Part shown: piece after piece, positions 24,978 to 32,964 of the stretch
Position numbering within the stretch: position 1 is the first letter of the stretch
Layout of the letters: each line of letters opens with the position of its first letter
Assembly: GCA_017394865.1 (NCBI GenBank)
Contig: JAFPWT010000013.1
Coordinates: forward strand, 26,705 to 90,704
Origin: Bacteroidales bacterium
Lineage (GTDB): Bacteria; Bacteroidota; Bacteroidia; Bacteroidales; F082
DNA length: 64,000 nt
Direction: 5' to 3'
Position numbers and translations under genes: made by a program
The notes under the pieces: model-generated
What the model was told of the DNA's origin: nothing
The model's input: the letters and a program-made list of their open reading frames with translations, nothing else
Database searches by the model: none

Positions 24978-26243
24978 TCAGAAGATTAAAGCTAGTAAAA
25001 CATAGAGCCAGTGTGCGGCGATGCCGGCGACGAGGCCTCCGATGGTATGGGCGCCGATGGCCTTGCCGATGAGTTTGCGGTAACCAAGGCTGTCGAGCAT
25101 GGCGGTGTGGGTGCTGAGATAGCCGCTCCAGCACATGCCCATGGCGGTGAATACGGCGATGGCGTTGTTGGCGTTGAAGATTGCTTCTTCGGTGGCGACG
25201 CTGATGATACCTGTGTCGACAAAAGTGGGTACCAAACCGATGGCGGCACCTACAGCGCCGAGAGCGGTGATGGGGAAGGAGATCAGAGCTCCAGAGTCAA
25301 AGCCGAAGAGCCAATAAAAGACAACATTGATTTTATCAGCCAGCATGGTGATGACGGGAACACCTTCATAGGCAACGCCGAGATAAGTCTTGCCGTCTTC
25401 GCCTGCAGGGCCGAAGGTGAGCATCATCACGATGGTGGAGATGCAGAGCACACCGGGGATGATAGCTAGACCGATGCCGACGCCATCCTTGCCGCCATCC
25501 AACAGCGAGTTGAGGAAACGCTGAAACACGCCGCCCTCGCTCTTGAAGGTGATCTGCTGCTCGTCGCCAGACTCTTCGTCAACGGGTGAGTCCATCTCGG
25601 GATAGGCTTTCAATGTGAAACGTTGCATCAGGCGAGTGGAGACGATGCTGCCGATGATAGCGCCTATCAGTCCTACCAATGCGCCCTTACCGAAGCCTTG
25701 ACCAGTCATAAAGGCAATGACCACCAAGCCCATGCCGAACGCGGTGCCGAAGTTCGTCAACGACACCAGTTGGTACTTCTTGAAATATCTGGAGAAGTTT
25801 TTGTCCTTGGCCAACGAGATGATGGCGGGGTTGTCAGAGAGGAAGGTCATGACGGCACCCAAAGCAGCCACGCCGGGCAGGTTGTAAAGGGGTTTCATCA
25901 GCGGACGAAGGATGTTCTCTAACAGACGCACCACACCGAACTCGGTGAGCAGTTTGCTGATGGCGCCCATCAATACGCAGATGGCCATGATGTAGAACAC
26001 GGTCTCCAGCAGGAGGTGATAAGCAGTCTGCATGAAGGTGTTCAGCATCTTCGGGAGGGTCATCTTCCAGGCCAGCAGGCCGAAGAACGTAAAGAAGAGG
26101 ATCAGGAAGATGATAGCCTCAATGCTTCGCTTGGTGGTGAACTTTATCGGGTTTTTGCGTTCAAGCCTTTTGAAGAACTTTTCCACCTTCTCGTGATAGA
26201 AGGTGGTCGTTCGCTTGATGGTATTGTATTTTGTTTTTGCCAT
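24978..26243 (-). CDS. Inner-membrane nucleoside-recognition (Gate) domain protein
   Basis: A 421-residue polytopic protein with about ten hydrophobic segments, including 43-62, 75-98, 120-137, 165-190 and several after 265. The blocks 'FLSDNPAIISLAKDKNF' and SFPITALGAVGAAIGLVPTF fit the Gate/nucleoside-recognition family that includes YjiH-like and CD0519/CD1768-like proteins. A charged linker (about 217-238, MDSPVDEESGDEQQ) divides the two halves. It is tightly packed with guaD (2 nt) and the porin gene (6 nt), so purine or nucleoside transport is a reasonable inference, but the ligand is not shown. Confidence 0.7.
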   Translation of the reverse strand: MAKTKYNTIKRTTTFYHEKVEKFFKRLERKNPIKFTTKRSIEAIIFLILFFTFFGLLAWKMTLPKMLNTFMQTAYHLLLETVFYIMAICVLMGAISKLLTEFGVVRLLENILRPLMKPLYNLPGVAALGAVMTFLSDNPAIISLAKDKNFSRYFKKYQLVSLTNFGTAFGMGLVVIAFMTGQGFGKGALVGLIGAIIGSIVSTRLMQRFTLKAYPEMDSPVDEESGDEQQITFKSEGGVFQRFLNSLLDGGKDGVGIGLAIIPGVLCISTIVMMLTFGPAGEDGKTYLGVAYEGVPVITMLADKINVVFYWLFGFDSGALISFPITALGAVGAAIGLVPTFVDTGIISVATEEAIFNANNAIAVFTAMGMCWSGYLSTHTAMLDSLGYRKLIGKAIGAHTIGGLVAGIAAHWLYVLLALIF

Positions 26244-26249
26244 GATGCA

Positions 26250-27287
26250 TTATTTTTTCAGACGGAGTAAATCGACTTTCCAGGTAAGTCCGAGGTTGGC
26301 TTGGAATTTATTCTCGCCGTCGACGCTGGTGTGTGAGCCACAGAGGTGGAGGCGCAGGCTGCGGTCGCCCAAGGGGTAATACTCAAAGCCCAGACTCTCG
26401 AAGTCGACCTTCTTGCCAGGGGTGACGTACTGATCGTAAGCTTCAGTGTTGGGTAGCTGAGCTTGGTTGAAGTCGTAGCCGGCCTTGGCGAAGACGATCC
26501 ATTTCGGCCCGATGTCGACACCGATGCCATAGATGGCGGTGAGGTCTTGTCCGAAGAACTGTGCTTGCTCAAACGAAGCGCGATTCATGATGTCGAGGTA
26601 CATCTCCACACCTTTGAACTGAAGCTTGTTGCCCAGGGCGATGTAGTTGATGTATTTGCCGGGTTGGTATTCGATGATGTTGGCGGAATAGGCTGTCTTG
26701 AAGGCTCCGAAGTTGCCGTACCACATCAGGTTGTAGGCATAGATGCTCTGCATGGCCTGGTTGATGAACGGGGAGTTGCAAACCTGTACCAACACTTGGT
26801 TCTTGCCAGCGTTGTCGACATAGTTGAGCGAGGCACCTACCTCGTAGCAACATACGGTGTTCCAAAACTCGGTGCCGTAGTAGATGTCGATGGGGTTGGA
26901 GTCGTATTCCCAACCGCCTATGGCGACGACTTGTTTACCGGCTGAGAGATAGAAGTTGTCGGTGAAATTCCAGTTGAGATAGGCCCAGTCGGTGCCTTGG
27001 AAGAAGGTGTTGGCAAAGCCGATATTGGGCGAGTTGAGACGCTGGCGAAGATGGTATGAAAAACGTGTCCCCATGGTGCCATCGAGTGCCACCACAAGAT
27101 ATTTGCCGGCAAAACCGTGGTCGGTGAAGGCAGCCACCGTATCATGACCGGGATGGTAGTCGGCGGTGAAGTCGACACGGGTGCTCAGCTTCAGATTGTC
27201 GAGCGTGATGAGGGGCTTGCCGTCCTGCGAGAAGGCCTGCAATCCCAATACAAAACATAAAACGATGAAGGTCAGCGTCTTTTTCAT
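26250..27287 (-). CDS. Outer-membrane porin of the OprO/OprP type
   Basis: A 345-residue predicted beta-barrel with a signal peptide (1-20, ending FSQ). Alternating aromatic and polar strands run throughout, for example YLNWNFTDNFYLSAGKQVVA and 'YDSNPIDIYYGTEFWNTV'. It ends in a strand with Lys-Lys rather than the usual terminal Phe. The fold matches the phosphate-selective porin O/P family, but the selectivity residues cannot be assigned. Its place between the nucleoside-recognition protein and the lipoprotein flavodoxin suggests uptake of a small anionic or nucleobase solute. Confidence 0.65.
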   Translation of the reverse strand: MKKTLTFIVLCFVLGLQAFSQDGKPLITLDNLKLSTRVDFTADYHPGHDTVAAFTDHGFAGKYLVVALDGTMGTRFSYHLRQRLNSPNIGFANTFFQGTDWAYLNWNFTDNFYLSAGKQVVAIGGWEYDSNPIDIYYGTEFWNTVCCYEVGASLNYVDNAGKNQVLVQVCNSPFINQAMQSIYAYNLMWYGNFGAFKTAYSANIIEYQPGKYINYIALGNKLQFKGVEMYLDIMNRASFEQAQFFGQDLTAIYGIGVDIGPKWIVFAKAGYDFNQAQLPNTEAYDQYVTPGKKVDFESLGFEYYPLGDRSLRLHLCGSHTSVDGENKFQANLGLTWKVDLLRLKK

Positions 27288-27302
27288 ATGCAGATGCGAT
27301 TA

Positions 27303-28145
27303 TCAACGGACCACTTGGGTGAACACGGGGGCTTCGCCGTTGGCAACGGTGACGTACACTTTCATCATGCCCGCGGGAGGCATGTCGGGAGCATCCTCAC
27401 GGGGAAGGTCGACGGCGATAAACAGATATTCCTTGCCTTCGGGGATGGCACGTTCTCCAACGGTTTCTGCCTTGGCGTTTAACATTTTATAGCCCTTCAC
27501 AGCAGCGTCGAAGATGGCTGCTTCCTCTTCGGTCACAGGGTGCTGTTCCGTGAAATCGCCCGGGTCGTTGTATTCGCCTTCGATGTATTTCCCAGCCTTC
27601 AAGAACTGGTCAACCTCTTTTGGAACGGCTTGCAGGCGCTCGGCACGGACACCATAGCCAGGTTGAATGTGTGCATTGGGTTGTGCCTTGGCCATGTCCT
27701 TGGAACTGCTTACCAGTCCGCCGCTACCAAAGGTGCAGAAGGGGACGAGGTTCTTGCCGCTCAAGTCGGTCTGCTTCAGGAAGGTGGCTACAGGCGGAGC
27801 ATAAGTACCGAACCAAACGGGGTAGCCGATGAAGATGGTCTCATACTTGGAGAGGTCGGCGGCAATCGGTTTGATCTCGGTCTCGATGCCCTGCTCTCTT
27901 TCTTGAAGGCAGCGGGCGATGGTGGCATCGAAGTCGCCGTCATAGGGCTTCAGGGGAACAATCTCCTCGAGGTCGGCATCGAGAGATTTGGCAATCTCCT
28001 GTGCTACGATCTTGGTGTTTGAGGTCTGTGAATAATAAAGCACCAGTGCCTTGGGCTTCTCATCCTTTTGTGTGTTTTTCGAGCCGCATGAAACGGCGAC
28101 TAATGTCATAGTGGCAATAATCATTGCTAATTTAAACTTTTTCAT
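27303..28145 (-). CDS. Flavodoxin-like lipoprotein
   Basis: A 280-residue protein whose first 20 residues form a lipoprotein signal (VAVSC, lipidated Cys20). The flavodoxin fold follows: ALVLYYSQTSNTKIVAQEIA (about 34-53) is the FMN phosphate loop, then TIFIGYPVWFGTYAPPV and LVPFCTFGSGGLVSSS. A C-terminal extension (about 195-280) has a beta-rich part that I do not recognise. Flavodoxins are normally cytosolic; this one should sit in the envelope, so its FMN would have to be acquired or loaded outside. It is 15 nt upstream of the porin gene in the same direction. Confidence 0.75.
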   Translation of the reverse strand: MKKFKLAMIIATMTLVAVSCGSKNTQKDEKPKALVLYYSQTSNTKIVAQEIAKSLDADLEEIVPLKPYDGDFDATIARCLQEREQGIETEIKPIAADLSKYETIFIGYPVWFGTYAPPVATFLKQTDLSGKNLVPFCTFGSGGLVSSSKDMAKAQPNAHIQPGYGVRAERLQAVPKEVDQFLKAGKYIEGEYNDPGDFTEQHPVTEEEAAIFDAAVKGYKMLNAKAETVGERAIPEGKEYLFIAVDLPREDAPDMPPAGMMKVYVTVANGEAPVFTQVVR

Positions 28146-28189
28146 ATCGATTATTTTTATTGTGTTTTCAAAGAAATGTTTTTGCGTGA

Positions 28190-28714
28190 TCAGAGACGCA
28201 TCTCGTAGGTGTTGACGGCGACGCCTTCGTCAAGCACCATCTTGACCAGTGTTCCGTCGGTGATTCGATAGGTGAGTGTCACGGATTCATAGCCACCTCT
28301 CGGGACTCTTCCCTTGGCTTTGATTTCGATGGTTCTGAAGCCACTTTCTTCTGTCGTGGTTGCCTCGGCATTGTTGTCGACAGCGGCCTGCTCCCAGTTG
28401 CCCGAGAGGCAGTTCAACAAGGTGGCACGCTGTAGCTTTACAGGCTTCACTTTATCTGCATTATACTCTTTCTTGTTCCCATCGAGGTTGATCTTCACCT
28501 GGTTGCCCTCGATGCTGAAATAATCACCCTCGGGTTTCGTGTAGTTCATGGTGAGATGGTCGTTGCCATCATAAATGAGATGCCCGGCTTTCTCAGTGGT
28601 GATGCCCGATGCTTTCAGTACTTTCGTTTGTGTAAAGTCAATATCGTATTTCTGTTGCGAAAAAGATATTAAGCTAATTGATAGAATACTGATAATCAAA
28701 AAAATACGTTTCAT
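28190..28714 (-). CDS. LolA-like periplasmic carrier
   Basis: A 174-residue exported protein (signal peptide 1-20, ISFSQ). The run FTQTKVLKASGI...KAGHLIYDGNDHLTMNYTKP followed by FSIEGNQVKIN resembles the LolA/LolB-like half-barrel that carries lipids or lipoproteins across the periplasm. The similarity is by pattern and is not certain. The ATG overlaps the stop of the large MMPL exporter by 4 nt; MMPL plus LolA-like is a recurring pair in lipid export loci, which strengthens the call. Confidence 0.6.
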   Translation of the reverse strand: MKRIFLIISILSISLISFSQQKYDIDFTQTKVLKASGITTEKAGHLIYDGNDHLTMNYTKPEGDYFSIEGNQVKINLDGNKKEYNADKVKPVKLQRATLLNCLSGNWEQAAVDNNAEATTTEESGFRTIEIKAKGRVPRGGYESVTLTYRITDGTLVKMVLDEGVAVNTYEMRL

Positions 28715-31206
28715 TTCTTATTTAATTTTTTCATTACACTTCGTTGATAGAATGGTATTTTCATCAGCTGCCAGAACACAAAGGGTTGCAGCGAATAGGA
28801 AATCATGATGGTGGAGGCCATGCCGATAAGAGTACTGAGGCCTATGGATTGGATGGCGGGGTGTACTGCGAAGAGCAGCGACGACACTACGATGACGAGG
28901 ATGATGGCGGAGAAGAAGATGGCAACCTTGTGCCAGGTGAGCATGTCTTTCTTGCCCGTTCGTGCCTGCGCCAACAGCCCTTCGGTGATGAAGATGCTGT
29001 AGTCAACACCCACGCCAAAGATGAAGGTGGAGATGATGATGTTGATGAGGTTGAACTCCAGTCCCGTCAAGGCCATATAGCCCTGTACCATGAACCAACT
29101 GAGCACCATCGGAAGGAACGACAGCAGTGCCGTGATGATGTTCCGGAAGGAGATCAGGAGGATGATGAGGACGAAGAGCGAGGAGATCCAGACAGCGATG
29201 TTGAAGTCGTCGTTGATCAGCTCCACCATGCTCTTGCAATAGTAGAAAGGCTCCAGTACAAAGGTTTTGGGATTGGACACTAGGGCGTCGGTAACCTTGT
29301 CTTTCTCGTCGAAACGCATGGAGACATCGGTGAAGACTATGTACTGGCCGTCAGCGTTTTGTTCGATGAAGTTCCCCAACAGGTTTTCGGGGATCACGCC
29401 ACTTTCGTATAGTGATTCCGGCTCGTAATCGCTTTCGATGAGGGTTTGGAAATTATGGAACAGATCGGGGTTCAGCCCAATGCGAACTGCATTTTCGCGG
29501 ACCAGGGCAAGGGCTTCTTCTTTTCGACTTTCAGTCCAGAAGGCGTTCCAGGCGGCGATGCGCTGTTCCTGGTCGGCTTGGGTTACAAACAACGTCGGGA
29601 TAAAGTCGGTGTAGCTGTGGACGAGGGGACTGTTTGTGCTCGTGTCGATTTTATGGGAGAGGGTGTCGAGAATCAGCATCAGCGACTTGTCGGCTTCCAG
29701 CGCTTCGTCGAGGTCTGTTGACACGGTGGCGAAATAGAGATGGTAGAAGCCGTCGTTGTTCTTGGCGTTGAAGAGGCTCTCCGCCACGGTCTCCTCGGGC
29801 GAGTTGTAGTCGAGGTTGCGCAGGTCGCTGTCGAACTTTACTTTAGGTGAGAAAATGATGCCGATGACGACAATGACGGCGATGAGGATGAGGAACCACT
29901 TCTTGCTGTCGAACGGCAGGTTGTTGAGCTTCGAGATTCTTTTGAAGGTCTTGCTGTTGCTGTCGGCCTTGATGGCGGGCATGAAATGCGGCAGGAAGAT
30001 GAGTCCGAAGAGGGTGCTGCCCAGCAATGACAGTGAGGCGAACATTCCGAAGTCGCGGAGCAGTTCGCTTTCGGTGAAGAGCAGGCTGCAGAAGGCGCCG
30101 ACGGTGGTGAGGCAACCCAGGAAGACGGGCGTGGCTTCGTCGGTGAGCAGTTTCTCGGGATCGCCCACGTAGAAATGGTGGATCAGCAGATGCAGGCAGT
30201 AGCTGATGGCTACGCCCAACACGATGGCGCCGAGTCCAAGTGCCATGAGCGACATGCCGCCTTTGAGCCAGTAGATGCAGGCCAAAGAGAAGAACGTGCC
30301 GTAGAGGATGGGGAGCAGCAATCGGATGATGAAACCTGCGCTCCTGTAGAAGAACCCCAGAAGGATTAGGATCAAGATGATTGAGATTCCCACAGTCAGC
30401 ATAAGGTCGGAACGGATGCGTCCGGCGTTGGCCACGCTACCGATGGGATCGCCGTGGGCGTGCACCTTTACATCGGGGTACATAGCCTCAAACTCCTGCT
30501 GCGTTTTGGAGAGTAGCTTGGAGAATGCGGTGGCTGACCCTGAGTCGAGCGTCTTGAACGCAGGGGCTAGATAGGCGAGAACCACAGTGCTGTCGGGGCA
30601 GAAGAGGTGGTTGTCGATGATGTTCAGGCCTTTGGTGGCTCCGCTCAAAAGATCGCCGATGACGGCGTCCTTCAGGTTAAGCGGGTCGTTGACGATCATC
30701 TGGGTGATATCGCCGGTGACATCGTTCATCATCAACTTGTAGTTGGTGTCCATCTGCACACGGGCGACCTCGGGATCCATGGCTTTCTCGAAGGCTGTAT
30801 AAGCCATGGTATCAACAAACGATGGGACATGGTCGAGCACGAAATCCAACGCGTTGACGATCATCTCAGGCTCCATCTGCACTAGGATGTTGGAGATGTA
30901 ATGGCTTGATGAATCCTTTTCGAAGAGGAGATCGGTGAACTCGTCCATTCTTTCGGCGAGGATCTCCGGAGGAAGTTGTTCATCGGCGGATGTGACTTGC
31001 AGGTAAATCTTGTCCTTGAGTTCGATGGAGCTGAATGCTAGCTGGCTCTCAACGCTTGAGGTGGGTAGGAGAGTGGAGATGTCCTCTTCGTATTTCAATT
31101 TCAGTCCGAAGAAGGCAAAGACCAGCGTCGTGACAGCCATGATGAGGTACATCAAAGCCTTATGGGAGTGGAAAAACCGATAGATGGGTACAAAAACGCG
31201 GTGCAT
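28711..31206 (-). CDS. MMPL-family RND exporter
   Basis: An 831-residue inner-membrane transporter expected to move lipids or hydrophobic molecules using the proton gradient. The layout is the RND duplication: helix 1 (about 18-36), a large periplasmic domain (37-265), a five-helix bundle (about 268-400), helix 7 (about 435-452), a second periplasmic domain (455-650), and a final five-helix bundle (about 655-815) with NIIISTFIFGVGVDYSIFIT. The GVGVDY motif is typical of MMPL and sterol-sensing-like members. It is coupled to the LolA-like gene (4-nt overlap) and preceded by the DUF2147 gene with an 11-nt gap. Confidence 0.88.
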   Translation of the reverse strand: MHRVFVPIYRFFHSHKALMYLIMAVTTLVFAFFGLKLKYEEDISTLLPTSSVESQLAFSSIELKDKIYLQVTSADEQLPPEILAERMDEFTDLLFEKDSSSHYISNILVQMEPEMIVNALDFVLDHVPSFVDTMAYTAFEKAMDPEVARVQMDTNYKLMMNDVTGDITQMIVNDPLNLKDAVIGDLLSGATKGLNIIDNHLFCPDSTVVLAYLAPAFKTLDSGSATAFSKLLSKTQQEFEAMYPDVKVHAHGDPIGSVANAGRIRSDLMLTVGISIILILILLGFFYRSAGFIIRLLLPILYGTFFSLACIYWLKGGMSLMALGLGAIVLGVAISYCLHLLIHHFYVGDPEKLLTDEATPVFLGCLTTVGAFCSLLFTESELLRDFGMFASLSLLGSTLFGLIFLPHFMPAIKADSNSKTFKRISKLNNLPFDSKKWFLILIAVIVVIGIIFSPKVKFDSDLRNLDYNSPEETVAESLFNAKNNDGFYHLYFATVSTDLDEALEADKSLMLILDTLSHKIDTSTNSPLVHSYTDFIPTLFVTQADQEQRIAAWNAFWTESRKEEALALVRENAVRIGLNPDLFHNFQTLIESDYEPESLYESGVIPENLLGNFIEQNADGQYIVFTDVSMRFDEKDKVTDALVSNPKTFVLEPFYYCKSMVELINDDFNIAVWISSLFVLIILLISFRNIITALLSFLPMVLSWFMVQGYMALTGLEFNLINIIISTFIFGVGVDYSIFITEGLLAQARTGKKDMLTWHKVAIFFSAIILVIVVSSLLFAVHPAIQSIGLSTLIGMASTIMISYSLQPFVFWQLMKIPFYQRSVMKKLNKK

Positions 31207-31217
31207 TTGTGTTTTTT

Positions 31218-31673
31218 TTAAAGCTTGTCCCAGTAAACGCTTTCGCCGATGCCCAGCACAGTGCCTCTGATCTTGAGCTGGCCCTTGTCGGTGAACTCGG
31301 CGGTCATCCTTACTCTTATTCCGCGTTGCGGGTCATAGATCTTAGCGCCGTCCCAACGGTGTTTTTTGGCATTGTATTCCAATCCGCTGAAGAGCACGAT
31401 CTGATCGCAAGGGGTGTTGCGTAGACTTCTGTCGGGATTGTGTATGTCTAACATTTTCTTTCCGTTGGCGTCAGTGCTATTCTCCATCCAAAAGATTTGT
31501 CCCTGATAAGTGCCGTTGTCCAGTTTAGTGATTCGGACCTTGAAGTGATCACCTTCTTGCTCTCCTTTGTATTCGCCTATGATATTGTCGGCTTTGTTGT
31601 TCAAATTGCTTTGCGCAATGCTCGGACTGATACATGCCATGAGCAGGGTAAGGGCAATAAAAAATTGTTTCAT
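31218..31673 (-). CDS. DUF2147 secreted protein
   Basis: A 151-residue protein with a signal peptide (1-20, ending IAQ). The remainder matches the DUF2147 pattern: IGEYKGEQEGDHFKVRI, YQGQIFWMEN, the central DIHNPDRSLRNTPCDQI, LFSGLEYNAKKHRWDGAKIY and a C-terminal RGTVLGIGESVYW. The function is unknown; members are periplasmic lipocalin-like barrels. It is the first gene of the leftward DUF2147/MMPL/LolA-like group and is divergent from the T9SS cargo gene. Confidence 0.85.
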   Translation of the reverse strand: MKQFFIALTLLMACISPSIAQSNLNNKADNIIGEYKGEQEGDHFKVRITKLDNGTYQGQIFWMENSTDANGKKMLDIHNPDRSLRNTPCDQIVLFSGLEYNAKKHRWDGAKIYDPQRGIRVRMTAEFTDKGQLKIRGTVLGIGESVYWDKL

Positions 31674-31696
31674 AATATATTAAATATGTATTAAGG

Positions 31697-31726
31697 TTGC
31701 AAAAATACAAAAAAAGTGTATCTTTG
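31697..31726 (+). promoter_or_regulatory. Promoter of the T9SS cargo gene
   Basis: TTG at 31697-31699, a 19-nt spacer, and TATCTTTG at 31719-31726. The ATG is at 31756. It overlaps the divergent box at 31700. Confidence 0.65.
31700..31707 (-). promoter_or_regulatory. -7 box for the DUF2147/MMPL group
   Basis: Minus-strand TATTTTTG, 27 nt from the ATG at 31673. It sits inside the spacer of the divergent plus-strand promoter, so the two promoters should compete for polymerase. Confidence 0.5.
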
Positions 31727-31755
31727 CAGTTAATTTTGTATAAACACTTTTTTTT

Positions 31756-32940
31756 ATGAAAAAAACTTTCCTTGCAGTGGCACTGTTCCTATTTGCTTTT
31801 GGTAGTGCCGCCATGGCCCAACGTCAGGCCGTTCCCCAACAACTTTTGAATAACATGCAAAAACAGCTTCGCGGTGAGAAATGGGCGGAGCTCTACAGGC
31901 CTTCCACAATCATCGTACAAAGCTACGAGGATGCCACTCGTTATAGCTACGAATACGATGAAGATTATTTGTTGACCCGCATGCAAGAGGACACTAAGGG
32001 CACAAACACTGCGTGGATGCCTTATTCCGAGTATCTATATGAGTATGATTACAACGGCAATGTGATCGAAATTCTTATCAGGGATCTTGAGCTCGACGAG
32101 GATTATCAACGCGAGACCATGACCTATAGCGGCGGCAAGCTCATGGTGGATCTGTATCAGGAATGGGATGGCTCTAACTGGAACAATTTGTCGAAAGCGG
32201 AGTATAATTACTACACCGATGAAATCCTTATGGTCATTATTTGGAATTGGAATGGCACTACCTGGACATCAGACTATATGTACACCTATACGACCAGTGG
32301 GAATACCTACGAAATGCTTGTCCAGTATATGCAGGGCGGTGCCTGGCAGAACGAAGAGCGGGTGACGACCACCTACAACGAGGATGGCACGAAAGACGCG
32401 GTACTCACTGAATTCTTTGAAACGAACGCATGGGAAGAAGCCTATAAAGATATTTACCACTATACCAATGGGCATTTTGATGAGATCATGGAGTATTTCT
32501 GGATCAATGGAGCATGGACTGATAATGGAAAGTCGACTTACGTATACGATGCTCATGGCAATTCGGTGTCAGGCGAGCGCTTTTGCTACGATGGCGGCTG
32601 GAATCCTTGTTATGGTGATTTGGAAGTATCTTTCGACAAAAACAATATGGAGTATTCCTTTTCAGGGCTTTCATTTGAGGCGACCTATATAGACCTGACT
32701 GGTATAGGAGAGGAACCTGAGTCGGGGAGCTTTACATTCTACCCGAACCCCGTGAAGGATGTGCTGACCATCATGGCCGACGACTTCCAGAAGGCCGAGG
32801 TGTATAACCTTAGTGGTGCCAAACTTGCCGAGACCACCTCGAACCGCGTGGATGTGAGCAGCCTGCAGGCGGGGATGTACCTGCTAAAGGTCTATGGCAA
32901 GGAGACGGGATGCAAGGCAAGGGTTTTTGTGGTGAGATAA
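31756..32940 (+). CDS. Secreted protein with Trp/Tyr-rich repeats and a type IX secretion C-terminal domain
   Basis: A 394-residue protein with a signal peptide (1-21, AMAQ). Residues about 45-300 hold a degenerate repeat of about 40 residues built on W-x-x-x-x-x-Y-x-Y and Y-x-x-x-G-N/D turns, such as WNGTTWTSDYMYTYTTSGNT and 'WINGAWTDNGKSTYVYDAHG', recalling YD-type repeats. The last 73 residues (about 322-394: FTFYPNPVKDVLTI, VYNLSGAKL, GMYLLKVYG, KARVFVVR) form a type A sorting domain, the export and anchoring signal of the type IX system. It is followed 24 nt later by an outer-membrane barrel gene. The function is unknown. Confidence 0.82.
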   Translation: MKKTFLAVALFLFAFGSAAMAQRQAVPQQLLNNMQKQLRGEKWAELYRPSTIIVQSYEDATRYSYEYDEDYLLTRMQEDTKGTNTAWMPYSEYLYEYDYNGNVIEILIRDLELDEDYQRETMTYSGGKLMVDLYQEWDGSNWNNLSKAEYNYYTDEILMVIIWNWNGTTWTSDYMYTYTTSGNTYEMLVQYMQGGAWQNEERVTTTYNEDGTKDAVLTEFFETNAWEEAYKDIYHYTNGHFDEIMEYFWINGAWTDNGKSTYVYDAHGNSVSGERFCYDGGWNPCYGDLEVSFDKNNMEYSFSGLSFEATYIDLTGIGEEPESGSFTFYPNPVKDVLTIMADDFQKAEVYNLSGAKLAETTSNRVDVSSLQAGMYLLKVYGKETGCKARVFVVR

Positions 32941-32964
32941 GAGATTTGAGATAAAATATAAAAA

